Shown in pieces: positions 1 through 4,919 of a DNA stretch of 6,033 nucleotides. The notes under the pieces are model-generated. The model ran no database searches and was not told where the DNA came from. It saw only the letters and a list, made by a program, of their open reading frames with translations. The DNA comes from an uncultured Clostridia bacterium (GTDB lineage: Bacteria > Bacillota > Clostridia > RUG12999). The stretch lies in contig CATIYX010000081.1 of assembly GCA_949739095.1 (NCBI GenBank), positions 1-6,033 of the forward strand, in the 5' to 3' direction. Both the position numbers and the translations under genes were made by a program. Every line of letters starts with the position of its first letter. The first letter of the stretch is position 1.

Positions 1-481
1 AATTAACTCTAAATCATTTGCGTTATAAGCAACAGCAAAGGTTTTTGTTAAAATATTTTGCAGACTTCTACCAGAGACGACTACCTGTAGAATTTCACCC
101 TGCTTAACCCCTTTACGCAAAATGCCAGCAGTATCTTCTAAAATATTGATCACCGGTACATTTGACAATATTGTAGTATCGCCGTATTCCAGCGTCATAC
201 CGCAATTATTTTTCATAAATCCAAGCTGTACTGAAGTGCTTCCAGATTTTTTCGGCGTAAATCCGCTTTGCACCGTTCCATTAATATACTCCGAAAATCC
301 TGTTTCAGGTGTCATTTCAAAAATCCGTTCAGACGCTACACTCCAGTCTTGTACAACTCCTTACAAAACAATTTGTGTCATATCCTTCTTGTGTTTTTTT
401 CTAGCTGTAGCAGCACAAACTTACTTTTGTCCTACGGTCTTTGTAGCCGCTCAACTTTCCGGTGAATATCTCCCCCTTCAT
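1..481 (-). pseudogene. Broken 5' part of a surface/secreted protein gene, cut by the window edge
   Basis: The minus frame is open from 360 to 1 (120 codons) and continues past the window. Its product has protein-like composition: residues such as EMTPETGFSEYINGTV (codons about 15-30), then alternating hydrophobic strands and a final AVAYNANDLEL pattern. That ending resembles the strand in cohesin-like and other bacterial surface beta-sandwiches (YDP..LEL). This is a resemblance, not a firm family call. The best ribosome site, GGAGGATAT at 490-482, sits in front of an ATG at 481. That frame gives only 26 residues (MKGEIFTGKL...) and stops at 401-403. The body frame has its own TAA at 361-363, so an intact protein would need one frameshift plus loss of that stop, which could be a CAA-to-TAA change. 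The first in-frame ATG after the stop is at 315, with only a weak GGA eight bases before it. If that start is used, the gene is merely partial and lacks a signal peptide. I favour a pseudogene. Confidence 0.55.
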
Positions 482-490
482 ATATCCTCC

Positions 491-974
491 TCTAATCTTG
501 ATGATACATTTCCATAATTCTTTATTTTGAATTTTATATGGGATTTTTACTTTTTCAGAGATTATATTAACGGTGATGTCCACATAGAAAACATGTTAAT
601 ATGCAACAAAAAAAACGCTTGATAAAAAATATATATTATAGGAAATTGTTTTATATATTTTATCATATATCCTACATACATGTCAATTATTGTGTATATT
701 TTTTATGATTTCTGTTAGAAATCTTTGATTTTCTTTTTTACACGTGTACTATATATTTTTATTCAAGTTTTATCTCATTGGGAGTTCATACTGAACCCGT
801 CCTCAGTCCACTAAATAGACAAACCAATAGCGCTCATAAAATTATTTTTTTGTGGGGTTATGGTGGCGATTTTTGATAAAGCCTAGAAAAATACTCACTA
901 TCTATATTCCGGCAGAAATATCAAGATAAATTTATGTATGACTTACGCAAAACCATACTATATAGTACTTATGC
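491..974. other. AT-rich stretch with no recognisable gene
   Basis: No convincing coding frame is seen on either strand here; stops are frequent in all six. The stretch from about 590 to 780 is very A/T-rich, with runs such as AAAAAAAA near 607-614. Short palindromes are present (TACACGTGTA at 739-748 and TACTATATAGTA at 956-967). A more balanced patch at about 780-900 could be the eroded remains of an insertion element or gene, but I could not recognise it. A TATAAT box on the minus strand at 566-561 could be the -10 of the gene starting at 481, but no good -35 lies at normal spacing. Confidence 0.5.
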
Positions 975-1006
975 AAAAAAGGAGATGTCATACGACATCT
1001 CCTTTT
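975..1006. terminator. Bidirectional intrinsic terminator
   Basis: A perfect inverted repeat has arms AAAAGGAGATGTC and GACATCTCCTTTT around the loop ATAC. Read on the minus strand, the GGAGATGTC/GACATCTCC stem is followed by six T residues, a good intrinsic terminator for the ORF block at 1182-2503. Read on the plus strand, it is followed by four T residues. It separates the left surface-protein remnant from the ORF block. The 9-base sequence CTTATGCAA (968-976) recurs inverted at 1050-1058, just beyond the hairpin. Confidence 0.8.
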
Positions 1007-1181
1007 AAATCAATGATACACAGAAAGTATTCCAAAATTCATAAAAAACTTGCATAAGCAAATTCTTTATGAAAATTATTGTGATAGATTTCAACCCACA
1101 GGAGACATCCCCCTGACACATATTCAACATACCACTAATCCATCAGTATGTCAACTTTAATTACTACCTTATTTATTCTAC

Positions 1182-1379
1182 TTACTCAATCTGAGCATAA
1201 TCAGTCACAGGTATGAAAAGAGTGTCTATGTTCTTTTGCAATTTATACATATCATAATCACACCACGCCCGCGTTGGCAAATTATCTTGTATACGACATG
1301 GCGGTGTCATAGCTGCTACGACATACTCTATTTTATTATCCCTGATTTTAGGGGCATAGTACACGTGCCGCACTTTCAC
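1182..1379 (-). CDS. Hypothetical 65-residue ORF, possibly a gene fragment
   Basis: The nominal start is GTG at 1379, but the frame is open back to a TAG near 1419 and no Shine-Dalgarno sequence is seen before the GTG. The start is therefore uncertain and the ORF may be the 3' end of a longer, broken gene. The product is soluble-looking, with no membrane segment. Notable residues are a TPPCRIQDN segment (about 27-35), an aromatic patch RAWCDYDMYKLQ and the ending VTDYAQIE. I do not recognise a family. It is the last ORF before the terminator at 975-1006 and lies in a different frame from the ORF upstream. It could be a small accessory gene or part of a decayed one. Confidence 0.35.
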   Translation of the reverse strand: MKVRHVYYAPKIRDNKIEYVVAAMTPPCRIQDNLPTRAWCDYDMYKLQKNIDTLFIPVTDYAQIE

Positions 1380-1435
1380 AAAGTTCTTTGGGTTTTTAGC
1401 GTTTGATACATTAGGCTAATACACCGTAACATTAT

Positions 1436-1639
1436 CTAAATATCGTCTTGTATACAGCAAATTTTCTCAGCGATCGCATAGTCTACATAGAAAGGCATTA
1501 TAAAAACCCCATACTTAATTGCTTCTATTGGACGATTATCGCGGCAACAAAAAAAGGTTTCTACGGCATTTAGACTCAAACCTTCATCAAATTTAACTGC
1601 TGGAAGTACAGGACACAATCCTTCACGCCATCCAAACAA
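1436..1639 (-). CDS. Hypothetical 67-residue ORF, possibly a gene fragment
   Basis: The first possible start is a TTG at 1639, with no ribosome site in front of it. The frame opens only about 15 bases earlier, after a TAA. The product has a Trp/Gly-rich beginning (FGWREGLCP), a CC pair followed by RDNRPIEAIKYGVF, and a CC pair near the end (KICCIQDDI). No domain is recognised and no signal peptide or clear membrane helix is present. The gap to the ORF before it (ending at 1660) is 20 bases, and the gap to the next nominal start is 56. The poor start and frame differences fit a decayed gene at least as well as a real small gene. Confidence 0.3.
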   Translation of the reverse strand: MFGWREGLCPVLPAVKFDEGLSLNAVETFFCCRDNRPIEAIKYGVFIMPFYVDYAIAEKICCIQDDI

Positions 1640-1659
1640 ACGGATATTATAATATTAGT

Positions 1660-2046
1660 TTAAAATTTCATTTCGTTCGATGCCAATTCTGCATCGATTT
1701 CTTTTAGTTTCTGTGGACGATACTGTATTCCTTCACCATTTTTCTTTATTTTGGCTTTAAAAATTTGATATCTATTTGATGCGATATTTAGTTGTTCACG
1801 CTCTGTTACAAAACCACCGCTAGACAGCAATCTATTAGTTTGACTCATTATTACTTTAGATAATATTTTTGCTTTTTCGTCGCAGGTTAGATACACCTTA
1901 TTATTTCCACTCACCGACGAGTCGGGGTTAACACCACAAATCTCAATCATCAATATACTGACTCCAACACCAGCTGAATCCCTTACTCCAAATTTATCCC
2001 GCTGCAATTGTTGTAGATGGTATAATGGGAGTATGCGTCTCACCAA
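1660..2046 (-). CDS. Hypothetical protein of an accessory block
   Basis: The frame is open from about 2070 to 1660. The outermost start is TTG at 2046 (128 residues, overlapping the preceding ORF by 53 bases). A better-supported start may be TTG at 1953 or ATG at 1950, because GGAG lies 8 and 11 bases before them; that gives roughly 97 residues starting MIEICGVNPD. The C-terminal two thirds are charged and look like a real helical soluble protein: TCDEKAKILSKVIM, then a region rich in Q, N, R and K, then the ending LASNEMKF. I do not recognise the family. It follows the ArdA-like ORF in another frame. Either it is a separate, translationally coupled gene, or the two are parts of one frameshifted gene. 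Confidence 0.45.
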   Translation of the reverse strand: MVRRILPLYHLQQLQRDKFGVRDSAGVGVSILMIEICGVNPDSSVSGNNKVYLTCDEKAKILSKVIMSQTNRLLSSGGFVTEREQLNIASNRYQIFKAKIKKNGEGIQYRPQKLKEIDAELASNEMKF

Positions 2047-2422
2047 AATCTGACGAAAATCGCTGTTTTAACGCTTCTGGTTTTTCGTAATACCCAATCA
2101 CCCACTGAGATTTCATATTCTCTGACATTTTTTTAATTTCTTCATTACATGTAAGCACCGATACAAAAGTTTTCTCCAATTCTTCTTTATCCATACTGTC
2201 CATTTGCTTTGCAAGATAATTTAGAGTCTCAATATCTACAAACTGATTTTCCAACACCTTAAGTTGCGGATAATCAACGACTTTTTCAACAAATAAGCCC
2301 TTTGTTACATCATCTACGTCGGATATGTGCAGTTCTGGCAATTTCGCAGACAAATATGTTTCATCTACCGGAAATTCTATATCAACTTTTGTACTCAAAA
2401 AATTAAATTTCATCTTAATCAA
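1994..2422 (-). CDS. Putative ArdA-like antirestriction N-terminal domain protein
   Basis: The product has 142 residues from TTG at 2422. The alternative is ATG at 2413, three codons in. TTG is preferred because GGGGG (2435-2431) sits eight bases before it and the ATG has no ribosome site. Residues about 5-60 look like a small alpha/beta domain. They are followed by the signature LNYLAKQMDSMDKEELEK (67-84), which resembles the 'LNxLA..l..l...E...F' segment of ArdA-like antirestriction proteins common in clostridial conjugative elements. Such proteins mimic DNA or otherwise protect incoming DNA from restriction. The assignment rests on this pattern only. The last 40 residues (from about SQWVIGYYEKPEAL) match nothing I know and may be read out of the ancestral frame. 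It lies downstream of a terminator and a 17-codon ORF in the same frame, separated from the latter by two stops. Confidence 0.45.
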   Translation of the reverse strand: MIKMKFNFLSTKVDIEFPVDETYLSAKLPELHISDVDDVTKGLFVEKVVDYPQLKVLENQFVDIETLNYLAKQMDSMDKEELEKTFVSVLTCNEEIKKMSENMKSQWVIGYYEKPEALKQRFSSDFGETHTPIIPSTTIAAG

Positions 2423-2449
2423 TTATTTTACCCCCACATTCTTAAATAC

Positions 2450-2503
2450 TCACACAGAAAAAATATTTTGCTTTTTAAAAATTGTTGCATTATTACTCTT
2501 CAT
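2450..2503 (-). CDS. 17-residue ORF with a strong ribosome site (leader peptide or truncated N-terminus)
   Basis: ATG at 2503 is preceded by AAAGGAG (2517-2511) at the ideal distance of seven bases, the best ribosome site in the left half of the window. It encodes MKSNNATIFKKQNIFSV and then TGA. The same frame continues through one more stop (TAA at 2425-2423) directly into the ArdA-like ORF starting at 2422. Two readings are possible: a leader peptide that couples translation to the next gene, or the true start of a longer protein whose N-terminus was broken by two nonsense changes. Translation from this site is well supported; its function is not. Confidence 0.45.
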   Translation of the reverse strand: MKSNNATIFKKQNIFSV

Positions 2504-2510
2504 AAAAGCT

Positions 2511-2517
2511 CTCCTTT
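2511..2517 (-). promoter_or_regulatory. Shine-Dalgarno site of the 17-codon ORF
   Basis: AAAGGAG on the minus strand, seven bases before the ATG at 2503. It shows that translation in this block starts upstream of the ArdA-like ORF, whose own site is weaker (GGGGG). Confidence 0.65.
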
Positions 2518-2549
2518 CTTTTTAGATACCGCCTTCGACTTTATTATAT

Positions 2550-2586
2550 AAAAAAAGAGGATAACTTCCATTCAGAAATTATCCTC
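2550..2586 (-). terminator. Strong intrinsic terminator just upstream of the ORF block
   Basis: On the minus strand, GAGGATAA (2586-2579) pairs with TTATCCTC (2564-2557). The helix extends inward by five more pairs, two of them G-U, leaving a four-base loop, and is followed by seven T residues (2556-2550). It would stop transcripts coming from the tRNA side. Only 33 bases separate it from the ribosome site at 2517, and a TATAAT at 2548-2543 directly follows the T run. It could therefore act as an attenuator for the downstream ORFs, or the ORFs may have their own promoter overlapping the terminator tail. No known riboswitch or T-box motif was seen upstream. Confidence 0.85.
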
Positions 2587-2599
2587 ACAATTTATCACT

Positions 2600-2680
2600 A
2601 TCCAGAGTTCGAATCCTGTTTCTAACGTTTATACATCAAAAATCATTTAAAAGCATTGTCCCCAGTTCAAGTCCTCTACA
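2600..2680 (+). other. Two tRNA T-arm-like fragments, possible tRNA relics
   Basis: AGAGTTCGAATCCTG (2604-2618) and CCAGTTCAAGTCCTC (2662-2676) both resemble a T-loop (TTCGAAT and TTCAAGT) with flanking bases, 58 bases apart and on the plus strand. Neither has a properly paired T stem: in each, an A faces a C next to the G-C closing pair. No acceptor, D or anticodon arm can be folded around them. They may be decayed 3' ends of tRNA genes, or chance. Confidence 0.25.
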
Positions 2681-2745
2681 AATAGGTGCTACATCTATCT
2701 TTCTGCAATCGTCACACTTTTTTCAAAAAGTCCGCAAACCCGCAT

Positions 2746-2781
2746 AAAAACTGAACGGTTTGGACTGTATCCAAACCGTTC
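2746..2781 (-). terminator. Intrinsic terminator of tRNA-Ala
   Basis: A perfect 12-bp stem, GAACGGTTTGGA and TCCAAACCGTTC, encloses a five-base loop (2765-2769). On the minus strand it is followed by AG and five T residues (2750-2746). It starts eight bases after the CCA end of the tRNA, so the tRNA is a short single-gene transcript. Confidence 0.9.
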
Positions 2782-2789
2782 GACTTTTC

Positions 2790-2865
2790 TGGTGGAACGT
2801 AGGGGATTCGAACCCCTGACCCCCACACTGCCAGTGTGGTGCGCTCCCAGCTGCGCTAACATCCC
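2790..2865 (-). tRNA. tRNA-Ala (anticodon GGC)
   Basis: A 76-nt tRNA with all four arms. The acceptor GGGATGT pairs with ACGTTCC, the D stem is GCGC/GCGC, the anticodon stem is CCACA/TGTGG with loop CTGGCAG, and the T arm is AGGGG-TTCGAAT-CCCCT. The discriminator is A and CCA is encoded in the gene. The anticodon GGC (2832-2830) reads GCC and GCU alanine codons. The third acceptor pair is G3-U70, the main identity element for alanyl-tRNA synthetase, which confirms the assignment independently of the anticodon. It has its own promoter (2884-2913) and terminator (2746-2781), so it is not part of the era operon. Confidence 0.97.
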
Positions 2866-2883
2866 ACATTTTCTACTAAACTG

Positions 2884-2913
2884 ATTATAGCATAAAAATA
2901 AGGCTAAAGTCAA
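2884..2913 (-). promoter_or_regulatory. Sigma-A promoter of tRNA-Ala
   Basis: On the minus strand, -35 TTGACT (2913-2908), an 18-base spacer and -10 TATAAT (2889-2884). The -10 is extended by TGC directly upstream. Transcription would start near 2877, leaving a leader of about 12 bases before the mature tRNA 5' end. This is the best promoter match in the window. Confidence 0.9.
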
Positions 2914-3047
2914 GAGTACCATTTCATTTATAGCTATATTTTTTCATACTCTCCAATCAAATATCTTTTACCTGAACTCATTATATGTCTTTCGACAAAA
3001 GACCTGTTTTATGCCCTGTATAGATGGAATTTTCTGGGTGAAAATCC

Positions 3048-3959
3048 TTACTTTTTATTATCAAATCCAAAATCACGTATCAAATGGTTATTATTACGCC
3101 AATCGTTTTTTACCTTAACCCATAATTCTAAATAGACTTTTTTCTTCATCATTTCTTCTAGTTCCAACCGCGCATTTCTTCCAATCCGTTTGAGCATTTC
3201 ACCCTGTTTCCCAATAATAATTCCTTTATGGCTGTCTTTTTCACAGTAGATATTCACACCAATCTCATTGACATTCGCTTTTTCTTTAAACACAGCAACT
3301 TCAATGGCAACACCATGCGGTACTTCCTTATCCAGTAGACGGAGCATTTTTTCGCGTACTACCTCTGCCGTAATTTCCCGTTCTGTCATATCTGTAACCA
3401 TTTCTTCCGGATAAAACTCTGGTCCCTCCGGCAAATATTGTTCGATTTCTGCAACAACAAGGTCTAACCCATTTTCTTTTTTAGCAGAAATTGGAATAAT
3501 GCTGTCAAACGAATACAATTTTTGATAGGTATCTATTTGAGGCAACAAACTTTCTTTTTCACATAAATCCACTTTGTTTAGTAACAAAATGCATGGTAAG
3601 TCATACTTTCCCAAATTTTGGATGATTTCTTCTTCTGCACTAGTCAACGCCATAGACGCGTCACTCACATATAAAATCAAATCAGCATCTTTTGCACTAT
3701 TGTCAGCCACACCCACCATATATTCTCCTAGCCGTGTCCGTGGTTTGTGTAATCCCGGCGTATCTACAAAAATAATTTGTGATGCCGACGATGTACGGAT
3801 TCCCAATAATTTCGTTCTGGTGGTTTGCGGCTTGTCCGACATGATAGCGATTTTTTGTCCAACTAAACGATTCATCAGCGTTGATTTACCAACGTTGGGA
3901 CGTCCAATGACCGCCACAAACCCTGACTTAAACTTCTGAGTCAATCTTTTTTCCCCCAT
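3048..3959 (-). CDS. era: GTPase Era, ribosome assembly factor
   Basis: Era binds the 3' end of 16S rRNA through a KH domain and couples GTP hydrolysis to maturation of the 30S subunit, acting in the cytoplasm at the membrane face. The motifs are complete (numbering from ATG 3959): G1 GRPNVGKS 19-26, G2 region QTTRTKLLGI 45-54, G3 DTPG 66-69 followed by LHKP, G4 NKVD 128-131, G5 SAK 158-160. The C-terminal KH domain has GKQG at 250-253 and the usual WVKVKNDWR ending. The length of 303 residues is normal. Two starts compete. ATG 3959 has AAAGAG touching it, too close to work well. TTG 3944 (298 residues) has GGGGG (3957-3953) eight bases upstream and gives the typical short N-terminus before FKSGF. 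I keep ATG as the outer boundary, but TTG is at least as likely. The gene overlaps the end of dgkA, which implies translational coupling. No clear terminator follows the stop codon, and recO, often next, is absent. Confidence 0.96.
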   Translation of the reverse strand: MGEKRLTQKFKSGFVAVIGRPNVGKSTLMNRLVGQKIAIMSDKPQTTRTKLLGIRTSSASQIIFVDTPGLHKPRTRLGEYMVGVADNSAKDADLILYVSDASMALTSAEEEIIQNLGKYDLPCILLLNKVDLCEKESLLPQIDTYQKLYSFDSIIPISAKKENGLDLVVAEIEQYLPEGPEFYPEEMVTDMTEREITAEVVREKMLRLLDKEVPHGVAIEVAVFKEKANVNEIGVNIYCEKDSHKGIIIGKQGEMLKRIGRNARLELEEMMKKKVYLELWVKVKNDWRNNNHLIRDFGFDNKK

Positions 3960-4425
3960 CTCTTTTGTTTTTTTCTGAAAAAATAAACCATAATGCAATG
4001 ATAATATAAACTGCCAGTGCACTACTGCGGAGCCAACTGCTGGTACAAATCTGCAACAATGTATGTATCCGTCCATTTTGCAGGAATAAAATTAGCCCAA
4101 GCACTGCTGCCATTATCGCTAGAACCAGCTCTCCGCCTGCTGCCGCATCCTTTGCCAGTTTCGCAAATTCATGATATTCAGATGTCTTTGCATCAATAGC
4201 ATGTTCAATCGCAGTATTAAAAATTTCTCCTGCACACACACCCCCAATTGCCAGCGTCAGTATACACCATTCTACGCTCGAAAATTGCATGTGATAGGCA
4301 AAATAGAGCACCAATGCGGCACTGCTGATGTGAATCCGCATATTTCGTTCCGTTAAGACCGTGTGAATAATTCCGTGAAAGGCGCACCGGAAGCTGTCTC
4401 TTAACAACCAGTTTCTCTTTTGCAT
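3928..4425 (-). CDS. dgkA: DgkA-family kinase (undecaprenol/diacylglycerol kinase)
   Basis: A small integral membrane kinase. In Gram-positive bacteria, members of this family mainly phosphorylate undecaprenol (UdpK), feeding the lipid carrier back to cell-wall synthesis; which lipid this one uses cannot be read from sequence. The family core is present: ERNMRIH at 26-32, the signature E67-IF-NTAIE74 with D78, and KDAAAG at 92-97. In many relatives the last motif is followed by AV; here it is GELVLA. The three expected membrane helices lie at about 32-48, 52-72 and 98-115. At 165 residues it is longer than the usual 120-130. The extra C-terminal part carries a fourth hydrophobic helix (about 134-149) and a charged tail. 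The start is ATG 4425 with AGGA six bases upstream, 14 bases after the ybeY stop. Its last codons overlap the era start. Confidence 0.9.
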   Translation of the reverse strand: MQKRNWLLRDSFRCAFHGIIHTVLTERNMRIHISSAALVLYFAYHMQFSSVEWCILTLAIGGVCAGEIFNTAIEHAIDAKTSEYHEFAKLAKDAAAGGELVLAIMAAVLGLILFLQNGRIHTLLQICTSSWLRSSALAVYIIIALWFIFSEKNKRDGGKKIDSEV

Positions 4426-4439
4426 AATAATTCCTGCCT

Positions 4440-4919
4440 TTATCTGGTAAGTCCTAGACTCGTAAGAGCCTTTTCTTCTTTCTCACGCATCACAGCACGT
4501 TCTATTTCCTCTTCATGGTCATAACCAAGCAAGTGCAGCATAGAATGTGCTACTAAAAAACCGTATTCTCGTTCTACACTATGCCCATATTCCTCCGCTT
4601 GCTGTCGCGCCCGTTCATCTGATATCACAATATCTCCCAATACTAGTCGTCCATCTTCAAAATCACCTTCTTCTGTTTCAATCTTACCAGGTGTTTCATA
4701 AGACAACATTGGAAAAGACAATACGTCTGTCGGCGCATCAACATTTCGGTGTTCCAGATTCATCGCATGAATCTCCTCATTATCTGTTATGGTTACATAC
4801 ATACTAGTATCCATTTCAACACCTTCCTGTTCCAGCACCTTAGCAGAAACTGTCTGTATCACCTCCACCAATGCCGGACCAAGAGGAATCATCTCATCGT
4901 CAATAAACGCATAGTTCAT
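4440..4919 (-). CDS. ybeY: Endoribonuclease YbeY (rRNA maturation factor)
   Basis: A single-strand-specific, zinc-dependent endoribonuclease involved in 16S rRNA 3'-end maturation and ribosome quality control in the cytoplasm. The 159-residue length is typical. The diagnostic zinc motif HSMLHLLGYDH is present, with His125, His129 and His135 as ligands. The conserved N54-LEHR-NVDAPTDVLSFP block (54-70), containing the family arginine at 58, and GDIVIS (95-100) are intact. The start is ATG 4919, which shares ATGA with the phoH stop codon and has GGAGGTGA upstream, so translation of the two is coupled. Neighbours phoH upstream and dgkA/era downstream are the standard clostridial context, in which three of the four products act on RNA or ribosomes. 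Confidence 0.97.
   Translation of the reverse strand: MNYAFIDDEMIPLGPALVEVIQTVSAKVLEQEGVEMDTSMYVTITDNEEIHAMNLEHRNVDAPTDVLSFPMLSYETPGKIETEEGDFEDGRLVLGDIVISDERARQQAEEYGHSVEREYGFLVAHSMLHLLGYDHEEEIERAVMREKEEKALTSLGLTR

Noticed and set aside
122..517. Plus-strand ORF of 131 codons
   Set aside because: It is the antisense of the minus-strand surface-protein body (360 to 1). The minus product has natural composition and a ribosome site upstream; the plus ORF has neither.
1080..1170. Possible CRISPR-like repeat (TTTCAACCCACAGGAG)
   Set aside because: It occurs once and no regularly spaced copies exist in the window.
1300..1460. Shared GTATACAAGA at the end of the 67-codon ORF and within the 65-codon ORF as a duplication
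   Set aside because: Only ten identical bases and a weak peptide likeness (IQDD against IQDN). Too short to separate from chance.
2695..2922. Minus-strand ORF of 75 codons
   Set aside because: It runs through the whole tRNA-Ala gene and its terminator and has no ribosome site.
3026..3047. Inverted repeat right after the era stop as a terminator
   Set aside because: GGATTTTC pairs imperfectly with GAAAATTCC, but no T run follows on the minus strand. The GTCTTT/AAAGAC hairpin near 2980-2996 also lacks one.
3574..3939. Plus-strand ORF of 121 codons
   Set aside because: Shadow of era on the other strand; era's motifs are complete.
3959..4076. Upstream extension of era to a start at 4076
   Set aside because: The added 39 residues overlap dgkA by almost 150 bases, do not look like Era, and have no ribosome site. 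Era proteins begin a few residues before FKSGF.
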